Source: JAPLHV01 sp964464245 (lineage in GTDB: Bacteria > Caldisericota > JANLFM01). Taken from it: 13,370 nucleotides of DNA. The notes beneath the pieces were generated by a model that ran no database searches, was not told the origin of the DNA, and worked only from the letters and a program-made list of their open reading frames with translations. The stretch spans positions 1 to 13,370 of the forward strand of contig CAYXFH010000005.1 in assembly GCA_964464245.1 (NCBI GenBank), written 5' to 3'. Of this stretch, positions 8,019 through 13,370 are shown piece after piece. A program made the translations under genes and the position numbers. Position 1 is the first letter of the stretch; every line of letters starts with the position of its first letter.

Positions 8019-8798
8019 ATGCTGTTAGCCGTTGATGTCGGCAACACCAACATCGTCATCGGCCTCTTCGAGGGGCCAAATCTCCTGGCCAACTACCGTT
8101 TGCACACCAACTGGCAAGTCACCGCCGACGAGATCGCCCTAGATATTCAAGGCTTATTGGCCATGCGTGGCTGGTCCTTATCCTCGATCAAGGGAATGGT
8201 GCTCGGCTGCGTGGTCCCACCCCTGGTCTATCCTTTGACCCGTTTCGCTGACCGCTACTTGCAACTGGCGCCTCTAGTGGTGGGTCCCGGAACCAAGACC
8301 GGGATACCGATCCTACTGGATAACCCCAAGGAGTTGGCCGCTGATTTGATCGCCAACGCGGTGGGAGCCCAAGCCCGCTTCGGAGCGCCGGTGATCGTAG
8401 TTGATTTCGGCACCGCCACTACCTTCAGCGCCATCTCAGCGCGGGGCGAGTATGCCGGAGCGGTGATTGCCCCGGGGATGAAGATGGCTCTTGAGGCCCT
8501 CTTCCTGCAGACCGCCAAGTTGCCTCGAGTAGAGATCGTGGAGCCTCGACGGGTGATCGGCAAGAACACGGTGGAGGCGATGCAGTCGGGTATCTTCTTC
8601 GGTTTCGTCGGTTTGGCTGCCGAGATCATCCAGCGCATGCAAGACGATTTGGGTCACTCAACCCCGGTGGTGGCCACCGGCGGTCTTTCCGTCTCCATTG
8701 GGCCGTTCATTCCCTTGATCAACACCATCGAGCCAAATCTCACCCTGGAAGGTCTGCGCCTTATCTTCGAGCGCAACCAACCCGTTTCAGCCAGTTGA
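8019..8798 (+). CDS. coaX: Type III pantothenate kinase
   Basis: Phosphorylates pantothenate to 4'-phosphopantothenate, the first step of coenzyme A synthesis. The 259 residues are the normal length for CoaX. Visible motifs are the N-terminal ATP-binding DVGNTN (6-11), VGPGTKTGIPIL (88-99), the catalytic-Asp region NPKELAADLIANAVGA (102-117, Asp109), VDFGTATTF (128-136) and ATGGLS (219-224). The usual GADRI reads AADLI here: the aspartate is kept but the following Arg is Leu. ATG 8019 is preceded by AGAGG about seven bases upstream and lies 15 bases after the ECF S-component gene, so the two are co-transcribed. Import plus phosphorylation of pantothenate would form one pathway unit. Confidence 0.95.
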   Translation: MLLAVDVGNTNIVIGLFEGPNLLANYRLHTNWQVTADEIALDIQGLLAMRGWSLSSIKGMVLGCVVPPLVYPLTRFADRYLQLAPLVVGPGTKTGIPILLDNPKELAADLIANAVGAQARFGAPVIVVDFGTATTFSAISARGEYAGAVIAPGMKMALEALFLQTAKLPRVEIVEPRRVIGKNTVEAMQSGIFFGFVGLAAEIIQRMQDDLGHSTPVVATGGLSVSIGPFIPLINTIEPNLTLEGLRLIFERNQPVSAS

Positions 8799-8831
8799 TT
8801 CGCCGGCGGTAGCTGAGCAGGCCAAGGCAAT

Positions 8832-8951
8832 ATGATTTCCCCCGTCAGCTTGATTTCCCCCGTCAGCTTGATAGCCCCCGTCAGCTTGATAGCTCGCGGC
8901 AACATAATAGCTCGCGGCAGCTTGATAGCCCCCGGCAGGGAGTCCTGGTGA
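8832..8951 (+). CDS. Candidate 39-codon ORF formed by the 18-bp repeat array
   Basis: ATG 8832, with a modest AAGG at 8824-8827, opens a frame through all six repeat units (period 18 is a multiple of three). It ends at TGA 8949-8951, which overlaps the GTG start of the dus gene as GTGA. The predicted peptide repeats LISPVS, LIAPVS and IARGS-like hexads. The frame through the repeat differs by one base from that of the 29-codon ORF at 7356, so the two peptides are unrelated even though the DNA units match. That argues for selection on DNA or RNA rather than peptide. It could be a coupled leader ORF or a chance open frame. Confidence 0.25.
   Translation: MISPVSLISPVSLIAPVSLIARGNIIARGSLIAPGRESW
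8834..8941 (+). repeat. 18-bp tandem repeat, array 2 (6 units)
   Basis: Six contiguous 18-base units start at 8834, 8852, 8870, 8888, 8906 and 8924. Units 1 and 2 read GATTTCCCCCGTCAGCTT; unit 3 reads GATAGCCCCCGTCAGCTT; units 4 and 5 are diverged (AGCTCGCGGC core); unit 6, GATAGCCCCCGGCAGGGA, is almost identical to the units at 7368-7403. The array fills most of the 149-base gap between coaX and dus. There are no spacers, so it is not a CRISPR array. The graded divergence suggests stepwise duplication. The end of the last unit supplies the GGGAG ribosome-binding site of dus. Confidence 0.92.
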
Positions 8952-9901
8952 GACTTTTACCCTTCCCTTGGAAGGTCGGGTTGGCTCCCTTGGCTGGATA
9001 CAACGAGCCAGCTTTCCGCATGCTCTGCCGCCAATACGGAGCGCAGTGGACAATGCAGGGGTTGGTCTCAGCCGAGGGCTTGAGCCGGGGTAGAAGCAAG
9101 TCGGAGCGGCTGCTTCGTTTTTTTCCGCAAGAACGACCCATCTTCGCCCAACTCTTCGGCGCCTCCCCCTTTGCCATGGCAGCGGCTGCCCAACAAGTGG
9201 AGGCGATGGGCTTCGACGGCTTGGACTTGAACTGTGGCTGCCCGGAGAAGAAGGTTCTCCGCGTCGGCGCAGGGGCAGCCCTGATGGCCGATTTTAACAA
9301 AGCTGAAGCTGTAGTCGGAGCGGTTCGCCGGAGTGTCAAATTGGTGTTGACGATGAAGATCCGCTTGGGCTGGGAGAATCAGCGCACCTTTCTGCAATTC
9401 GGGCGAATGGCCGAGGATCTCGGCCTGGATGCTATTATTCTCCACCCCCGCACTGTCGCTCAGGGCTTCTCCGGTCAAGCTGACTGGGATGCCGTCGGCC
9501 AATTGAAACAGGCCGTGGGCATTCCAGTGGTGGCCTCCGGCGATGTCCGAGATGGGGAAAGCTATCGGCAGCTAATCACCCGCACCGGCTGCGACAGTGT
9601 CTTGATTGGGCGTTCCGCCTTACGGCGCCCCTGGGTCTTTGAGGAGAGCTTGGCTTGTGCGCGAGGGGAAGCATTCCAACCGCCTGCGCTTCCCGACGTG
9701 GTTCTGCGTTACCTTGCCCTACTGGGGGAGACCGAGCCGGAGGAGGACTGCCTTCCCTTGGCCCGCCTTCACTTGCTGCAATTCCTACACGACCTGCCAC
9801 AAGCTGCTGCTTTGCGCGCCAAGGCAGGCGGCTGCCACCGATGGAGCGCCTTGAAAGATTTGATGGAGACGCAGTTCTCCGGATTGGAGGAAAACCAGTG
9901 A
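8948..9901 (+). CDS. tRNA-dihydrouridine synthase (Dus family)
   Basis: An FMN-dependent enzyme that reduces specific uridines in tRNA to dihydrouridine. The 317 residues carry the N-terminal FMN-barrel motif LAPLAGYNEPAFR (12-24), LDLNCGCP (92-99) with the likely catalytic Cys98, the following GAGAALM (107-113), MKIRLGW, LHPRTVAQGFSGQADWD, and VASGDV...VLIGRSALRRPWVF near the end of the barrel. The start is GTG 8948 with GGGAG at 8937-8941, six bases before it, provided by the last unit of the 18-bp repeat array. The gene ends in a GTGA overlap with the next gene. Which tRNA position it modifies cannot be assigned. The motif I segment AGYNEPAFR differs from the commoner AGVTDxPFR but keeps the pattern. 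Confidence 0.94.
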   Translation: MRLLPFPWKVGLAPLAGYNEPAFRMLCRQYGAQWTMQGLVSAEGLSRGRSKSERLLRFFPQERPIFAQLFGASPFAMAAAAQQVEAMGFDGLDLNCGCPEKKVLRVGAGAALMADFNKAEAVVGAVRRSVKLVLTMKIRLGWENQRTFLQFGRMAEDLGLDAIILHPRTVAQGFSGQADWDAVGQLKQAVGIPVVASGDVRDGESYRQLITRTGCDSVLIGRSALRRPWVFEESLACARGEAFQPPALPDVVLRYLALLGETEPEEDCLPLARLHLLQFLHDLPQAAALRAKAGGCHRWSALKDLMETQFSGLEENQ

Positions 9902-10797
9902 AACAAATTACCAGTATCTCCCTCGGATCCTCTGTGCGCGACCATCGCGCCGAGATCACCCTGGAAGGGGAAACTTACCAGTTGGAGCGGATCGGAACGA
10001 ATGGGGACATGAAAGTTGCCCGGCTCAAGTTTGAGGAGCTGGACGGCAAAGTTGACGTGTTGAGCATGGGCGGCACTGACCTCTATTTCTACCTGGGCAA
10101 GCGCCGCTACCCGGTGCGCGATGCCCACCGCATGGTCCGCAACGTGACGAAGACACCGATAGCGGATGGCTCCAAGCTGAAGGTGGTGCTGGAGTACGGC
10201 ACCATTAAAAAGCTGATCGCCCAGGGGATCCTCAAGCCGGAGATGAAAGCGCTGATGATCAGCGCCGTCGACCGCTTCGGGATGGCCCAAGCCTTGGCCG
10301 AGAGCGGCTGCCCGGTGACCTACGGGGATTTCATGTACAGCTTGGGGATCAATATCCCCTTGCGAAGTCTCTCCGCTCTCCGTTTCTGGGCGATGCTGCT
10401 GTTGCCGATCATCGGCCTTTTACCCTTCTCTTTCTTCTACCCGACCGGGAAGAAGCAGGAGGAGAACAAGCCGAAATATTCCCAATATTTTCATTGGGCT
10501 GATGTGGTGGCCGGGGACTACAACTACATCGCTCGTTACATGCCCAAGGAGATGACCGGCAAGATCTTGATCACCAACACCGTCACCGCCAAGGATATTG
10601 AGGCGCTGAAGGCGCTCGGCGTAGGCGCCCTGATCACCACCACGCCGGAGATCGGAGGCCGTTCCTTCGGCACCAATGTGATCGAGGGGATCCTGGTCTG
10701 CAAAACTGGGAAGAGAGCCGAGGACTTGGGAGAGGAGGAGACTCGCCAACTACTGGCCCGGTTCGGCTTCGAGCCACGCATTGTGCAGCTTAATTGA
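9898..10797 (+). CDS. Conserved protein of the family labelled 'quinate 5-dehydrogenase'; function uncertain
   Basis: A 299-residue protein starting at GTG 9898, with GGAGG at 9886-9890, seven bases before. Its start overlaps the dus stop (GTGA), so translation is coupled. I recognise it from memory as a family of anaerobic Firmicutes often named 'quinate 5-dehydrogenase'. Blocks likely to be conserved are SISLGSSVRDHR (6-17), RIGTNGD (31-37), MGGTDLY (57-63), ISAVDRFGMA (121-130), YPTGKKQE (181-188), ITNTVTAKD (225-233) and TTTPEIGGRSFGTN (247-260). A short hydrophobic stretch (about 164-180) may be buried or membrane-associated. No classical GxGxxG NAD-binding loop is visible, and no shikimate or quinate pathway gene is nearby, so the enzymatic name should be treated with caution. 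It is followed 22 bases later by the XdhC-family gene. Confidence 0.8.
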   Translation: MKQITSISLGSSVRDHRAEITLEGETYQLERIGTNGDMKVARLKFEELDGKVDVLSMGGTDLYFYLGKRRYPVRDAHRMVRNVTKTPIADGSKLKVVLEYGTIKKLIAQGILKPEMKALMISAVDRFGMAQALAESGCPVTYGDFMYSLGINIPLRSLSALRFWAMLLLPIIGLLPFSFFYPTGKKQEENKPKYSQYFHWADVVAGDYNYIARYMPKEMTGKILITNTVTAKDIEALKALGVGALITTTPEIGGRSFGTNVIEGILVCKTGKRAEDLGEEETRQLLARFGFEPRIVQLN

Positions 10798-10819
10798 CAC
10801 AATCGGAAATTGGGATCGC

Positions 10820-11620
10820 TTGAATATACATCCCGACATCTTCCAAGAAATCACCCGCTTGCGTCAGGCGGGCGAGGAAGCAGCGTTGGCCATCATTGTC
10901 AACACGACCGCTTCCACTCCTGGTCGAGTCAACTTCAAGATGCTCGTTTACCCCGATGGGCGGATACTTGGAACCGTGGGCGGCGGGCTGGGGGAAGCCA
11001 AGGTGATCGAGGCTGCACGGCAGAGCCTGAAGGACAAGCGGAATCGTTTTTTACACCTGAAGATGACGGAGGAAGCGATGGATGGGATCGGAGTATTGTG
11101 CGGCGGGGAAGCGGATGTCTACATCGAACCAGTGGGAGCGCCCCCTTTTCTCTACATCTTCGGCGGCGGCCACATTGGCCAAGCTCTGGCCTACGTCACA
11201 GCCCTGCTTGACTTCCGTTTGATCCTCATCGACGACAGAGTACAGTTCGCTAACCGTGAGCGTTTCCCCCAAGCATGCGAGGTGCGGGCGAAAGGGTACG
11301 CCGATGCGCTGGATGAGATCCGTTATCTTCCGTCCGACTGTGCGGTTATCGTCAGCCGGGGACACGCCGCTGATGAACTAATCTTGAGGGAAACCCTGCG
11401 CAAGGATCCTCTCCCCGCTTACATCGGCATGATCGGCAGCCGGGCCAAGAATGCCGCGGTCTTTGACCATCTTAGAAAGGAAGGGATCAGTCCTGAACTG
11501 CTGCAACGGGTTCACGCCCCAATCGGTCTCGGCCTCGGCGGTGAAACTCCAGGCGAGATCGCGATTTCCATCTTGGCTGAGATCATCGCTCACCGGCACG
11601 GGAAACTCTCGAAGCCGTAG
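10820..11620 (+). CDS. XdhC/CoxI-family molybdoenzyme maturation factor
   Basis: XdhC proteins bind molybdenum cofactor, help sulfurate it and deliver it to xanthine dehydrogenase-type molybdenum hydroxylases. The 266 residues show the XdhC N-domain (YPDGRILGTVGGGLGEA, 44-60; GVLCGGEADVYIEP, 91-104) and the Rossmann-like C-domain (YIFGGGHIGQAL, 112-123; YIGMIGSRAK, 201-210; APIGLGLGGETPGEIAISILAEI, 233-255). The usual PRxxGAKML near residue 40 reads TPGRVNFKML. No ATG fits. TTG 10820 gives a family-typical N-terminus; TTG 10781, overlapping the previous gene, is the other option. No molybdenum hydroxylase, MobA-like or selenium gene is visible in the window, so its client is elsewhere. It is the last gene of the plus-strand run. 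Confidence 0.88.
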   Translation: MNIHPDIFQEITRLRQAGEEAALAIIVNTTASTPGRVNFKMLVYPDGRILGTVGGGLGEAKVIEAARQSLKDKRNRFLHLKMTEEAMDGIGVLCGGEADVYIEPVGAPPFLYIFGGGHIGQALAYVTALLDFRLILIDDRVQFANRERFPQACEVRAKGYADALDEIRYLPSDCAVIVSRGHAADELILRETLRKDPLPAYIGMIGSRAKNAAVFDHLRKEGISPELLQRVHAPIGLGLGGETPGEIAISILAEIIAHRHGKLSKP

Positions 11621-11658
11621 AAAAAAACAGGTTCCTTTTCATTTCAAGTGGGTAACCT
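11621..11658 (-). terminator. Possible terminator of the arsR transcript
   Basis: On the minus strand a weak stem (AGGTT / AACCT arms at 11654-11658 and 11629-11633, extended by GG/CC with a bulge) is followed by a run of seven T residues (11627 to 11621), just before the convergent XdhC stop codon. The long loop makes this marginal. Confidence 0.3.
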
Positions 11659-11791
11659 ACCAGCTTCCCTGTCATCATGGCGATGATAATCTAAAAGAGT
11701 CTTGTCAGACCTGAGACCGGGGCGCCACGGTCCCATCCCAGGAAAGCCAATGATCCCAGGAACCTTGTTACTTTCAGACTGTCTTACCCAC

Positions 11792-12082
11792 TCAATATGA
11801 GAAAGAGCCCCGAAAGAATTCAGTGGCTGAAGCCAACGGCGTCCCCGGGACCAGTCCGAGGAGGCGGTAGGCACACCACCGGGCGATGGGCTCCAGAAAA
11901 GCGTAGAGGACGCTCCAACCGGCCAGCGAGATGGTTCCTACCAGGATCGCCTGGAGGACCGGCCAATCCTTGTTTTTCGTCATATTTGAGGGCGCAACAG
12001 AACACGCTGCCGCAGGCTGCCCTATTCTATCAGGATCGCTGTTCTCATCGACCGCTCCCGAACAGCAGCTCTTACTTTCCAT
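11792..12082 (-). pseudogene. Truncated ArsP/DUF318-like permease remnant
   Basis: A 96-codon frame starting 11 bases inside the 3' end of arsR on the same strand. The N-terminus is cysteine-rich (SCC at 5-7, Cys27). One membrane helix (about 41-61) follows, then FLEPIARWCAYRLLGLVPGTPLASATEFF, which resembles from memory the first segment of the ArsP_1/DUF318 permease family, where a conserved FF-xx-D-x-P-K stretch and many more helices should follow. Here the frame ends six residues after FF. Shifting by two bases gives GLFLILSG and then another stop, and the 171 bases up to the XdhC gene contain no further membrane-protein coding. The arsR-permease pairing is common, which supports a decayed efflux gene. 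A genuine one-helix protein is the alternative. Confidence 0.5.
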
Positions 12083-12470
12083 GGTTTACCCGAACTCTTT
12101 TTCGACGAGGGGACAATGAAAGCATCAAAGGTGATGTCTCGCAATGAAGCGAATCGTTTGGCTGAACAGTAGAATACTTATTCTGATCAGCCAGAACTGC
12201 GTTGACGCAATCGAAGAAGCGTAAGATGTAGGGCACACGCAAGAGGTAATAGACAAAGAGCCCCTCTTTGCGGTTGGCGAGCAATCCTGCCGTTTTCATC
12301 AAGGAGAGGTGCTTGGAGACGGTGGAGAGGTCGGAGCCGACCAGCGCCTGCAATTCGCAGACGCACTTTTCTCCCTCGGCCAAGGCCTCCATTATGAGCA
12401 AGCGGCTTGGATGGGCCATGGCTTTCAGCACGCGTGCCTTGCTAACGATGAGCGGATCCGGTTCAATCAT
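12072..12470 (-). CDS. ArsR/SmtB-family metal- or metalloid-responsive repressor
   Basis: A winged-helix repressor released from DNA when it binds metal or thiol-reactive metalloid. Numbered from ATG 12470 (132 residues), it has KAMAHPSRLLIMEAL (16-30), the ArsR-type CxC in EKCVCEL (Cys36, Cys38), the recognition helix DLSTVSKHLSLMKTAGLL (47-64), the wing RKEGLFVYYLL (67-77), and a further Cys88 in RFFDCVNAVL plus Cys110. CVC with a cysteine in the dimerisation helix suggests a thiolate site for As(III), Sb(III) or a soft metal. An ATG at 12491 is in frame but lies between the promoter hexamers, so 12470 is preferred, giving an almost leaderless mRNA. The basic tail after residue 118 is longer than usual. 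The gene faces DUF5714 and precedes a permease remnant. Confidence 0.88.
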   Translation of the reverse strand: MIEPDPLIVSKARVLKAMAHPSRLLIMEALAEGEKCVCELQALVGSDLSTVSKHLSLMKTAGLLANRKEGLFVYYLLRVPYILRFFDCVNAVLADQNKYSTVQPNDSLHCETSPLMLSLSPRRKRVRVNHGK

Positions 12471-12497
12471 AATACTTGGTATAATAGCCAACTATTA
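12470..12497. promoter_or_regulatory. 28-bp palindrome, candidate ArsR operator
   Basis: TAATACTTGG (12470-12479) and CCAACTATTA (12488-12497) form an inverted repeat matching at 9 of 10 pairs, with an 8-base AT-rich spacer TATAATAG. The size and dyad form fit ArsR/SmtB operators. It covers the -10 box of the arsR promoter and the extended -10 box of the divergent promoter, so bound repressor should block both. Confidence 0.65.
12477..12485 (+). promoter_or_regulatory. Extended -10 promoter facing the DUF5714 gene
   Basis: TGGTATAAT is a perfect extended -10 element (TGnTATAAT), and it lies within the palindrome. No -35 hexamer is well placed upstream. It would give a leader of about 130 bases before the preferred DUF5714 start. 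Confidence 0.4.
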
Positions 12498-12508
12498 CTC
12501 TTTGTCAA
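12481..12508 (-). promoter_or_regulatory. sigma-A-type promoter of arsR
   Basis: On the minus strand a perfect -35 TTGACA (12508-12503) is separated by 16 bases from TATTAT (12486-12481), a 5-of-6 -10 match. The expected transcription start near 12474 is only a few bases before ATG 12470, implying a very short or absent leader. Confidence 0.7.
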
Positions 12509-12619
12509 GGAAGCGCGAGGTCGTTCTCCATCCGTTGTATGATTCTGTCGATGGAGCAGCCCTCTGCGAACAATGGACCTGATCGAGAAGAAGAACCATC
12601 CGGAGCGCCGGGAGTGAAG

Positions 12620-13297
12620 ATGCGATTTTTCTGCTCAATTTGTGGCCAAGAGCTGCGGGAAGTACGCGCTTGGCTGATCTGTTCCTTCTGCGGGGTTCTC
12701 GAGGAGAGCGAGTGGGGCTGCCCCGACGGTCATTCCCAATGCGAAAGCTGCCGCCTGGCTGAACCGAACGAGATCATTGAGCGGGTCTGCGCGCATTCGC
12801 AGGAAAATGACCCTGTGCAAATTGCCGACCTGCTGATGAGTCACTCCTCTTTTAATGCCAATGGCCCGGCACATCACCTGCTGGTAGCGCCTGTCCTCCT
12901 GGCTGCGCTGTGGAATATCGGCCAGCCGATCAACGCGGAGAAGATCAAGATCGCTCTTCGGCGGTTGGCGGACATCCCGATGGCTGTCTGCGCCAGTCGG
13001 GGGGACTGCGGCGCAGCGGTAGGAGTGGGCTGCGCGCTCTCCCTGGTGACTGGGGCGACGATTCACAGCGGACGAGAGCGATCGCTGGCATTGCGCGGGA
13101 CAGCTCGCGCCTTAGAGCGCTTGGCCGAATTAGGAGGACCGCGTTGCTGTAAGCAAAGCGTCTACGCATCTATCGAGGAGGGTTGCCGGCTGCTTCGGGA
13201 GGAGCTGGGCCTGGAACTTCCCAGCCACACGATTCAATGCCGTTTCACTGCCAAGTCCCCAGAGTGCCGGAAAGAGCGTTGTGTCTACTACTTCTAA
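12620..13297 (+). CDS. DUF5714 cysteine-rich protein with zinc-ribbon-like N-terminus
   Basis: Recognised by the DUF5714 pattern; no biochemical role is known to me. From ATG 12620 (225 residues) there are CxxC pairs at 5/8, 21/24 and 41/44 with C34 and H38, likely binding one or two metal ions. A helical domain follows with NGPAHHLLVAPVLLAALWN (81-99), GDCGAAVG (128-135), GGPRCCKQ (172-179) and C-terminal Cys207, Cys216 and Cys221. Seventeen of 225 residues are cysteine. GGGAG at 12610-12614, five bases before ATG 12620, supports this start. ATG 12551 and ATG 12539 are in frame but lack a ribosome-binding site and add a low-complexity head. It is divergent from arsR with a shared operator and overlaps the lipoate-ligase gene by 17 bases, so it may act with lipoylation or with metal or sulfur stress. 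Confidence 0.8.
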   Translation: MRFFCSICGQELREVRAWLICSFCGVLEESEWGCPDGHSQCESCRLAEPNEIIERVCAHSQENDPVQIADLLMSHSSFNANGPAHHLLVAPVLLAALWNIGQPINAEKIKIALRRLADIPMAVCASRGDCGAAVGVGCALSLVTGATIHSGRERSLALRGTARALERLAELGGPRCCKQSVYASIEEGCRLLREELGLELPSHTIQCRFTAKSPECRKERCVYYF

Positions 13298-13370
13298 CTG
13301 GCGCCTGCTGTGTGATGGCATACGCGACCCATCCCTCCATTTGGCAGTGGAGGAGGCGGTGCTGCGCGGT
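13281..13370 (+). CDS. Lipoate-protein ligase A-like protein (N-terminal 30 codons only)
   Basis: GTG 13281, with GGAAAG six bases upstream, opens a frame that runs off the window. The 30 residues include NWRLLCDG followed by DPSLHLAVEEAVLRG, the typical opening of the lipoate-protein ligase/lipoyl-octanoyl transferase family (W-R-L-x-x-D-G, then x-N-x-A-V/L-E/D-E-A). It overlaps the 3' end of the DUF5714 gene by 17 bases in another frame, implying translational coupling. The catalytic domain lies beyond the window, so ligase versus octanoyltransferase cannot be told apart. Confidence 0.7.
   Translation, partial: MSTTSNWRLLCDGIRDPSLHLAVEEAVLRG

Noticed and set aside
8834..8941. CRISPR array
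   Set aside because: Units are contiguous 18-mers with no unique spacers and no cas genes are nearby.
8654..9053. Minus-strand frames with repeated peptides (AIKLTG and YQADGG types) across the coaX-dus gap
   Set aside because: The 18-base repeat is a multiple of three, so several frames stay open and show peptide repeats automatically. These overlap coaX and dus antisense and lack start signals.
9655..9897. N-terminal extension of the 'quinate 5-dehydrogenase'-like protein back to 9655
   Set aside because: It would overlap dus by about 240 bases. GTG 9898 has an ideal GGAGG and gives the family-typical N-terminus.
11644..11874. 76-codon minus-strand frame downstream of the permease remnant
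   Set aside because: Overlaps the remnant in another frame, has no family resemblance and no ribosome-binding site. It does not restore the missing permease sequence.
12539..12619. Longer N-terminus for the DUF5714 protein from ATG 12539 or 12551
   Set aside because: No ribosome-binding site stands at either codon and the extra residues are low-complexity and acidic. ATG 12620 has GGGAG at proper spacing directly before the first cysteine motif.

Overview
The window looks like chromosomal DNA of a moderately GC-rich anaerobic Firmicute, clostridial or Peptococcia-like; a heliobacterial-type genome would fit. This is inferred from gene content: a 2[4Fe-4S] clostridial ferredoxin, a type III pantothenate kinase beside an ECF-transporter S component, a PcrA-type helicase with a Tudor-like tail, an XdhC-family protein and a DUF5714 protein. 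No rRNA, tRNA, CRISPR array or insertion sequence was seen.

Left part (1-5057, minus strand). In transcription order: an M16 zinc peptidase; a membrane NfeD/ClpP-class serine protease overlapping it by 31 bases; an SPFH/stomatin-like protein overlapping that by 4 bases; a small 2[4Fe-4S] ferredoxin with its own extended -10 box; a hairpin terminator; and a CCA-adding/poly(A) polymerase-type nucleotidyltransferase cut by the window edge. NfeD plus SPFH is the known stomatin/partner-protease pair, and the M16 peptidase makes this a likely membrane protein quality-control operon.

Middle part (5173-11620, plus strand). A PcrA/UvrD helicase is divergent from the M16 operon. It is followed by a probable vitamin (perhaps pantothenate) ECF S component, coaX, a tRNA-dihydrouridine synthase, a conserved protein usually labelled 'quinate 5-dehydrogenase', and an XdhC-family maturation factor. 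The last three are tightly packed. The panT-like/coaX pair is bracketed by two arrays of the same 18-bp tandem repeat, at 7368-7403 (2 units) and 8834-8941 (6 units). Each array lies inside a short open frame ending at the start codon of the next gene, and the last unit of the second array supplies the dus ribosome-binding site. This is the least explained structure in the window.

Right part (11621-13370). An ArsR-family repressor on the minus strand is followed by a 96-codon frame resembling the N-terminus of an ArsP/DUF318-type permease that stops abruptly, so the efflux gene looks broken. Divergent from arsR are a cysteine-rich DUF5714 protein and, overlapping it, the first 30 codons of a lipoate-protein ligase-like gene. 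The arsR/DUF5714 intergenic region holds a 28-bp near-perfect palindrome. It covers the -10 box of a TTGACA promoter for arsR and contains an extended -10 TATAAT box facing DUF5714, which suggests ArsR controls both directions.
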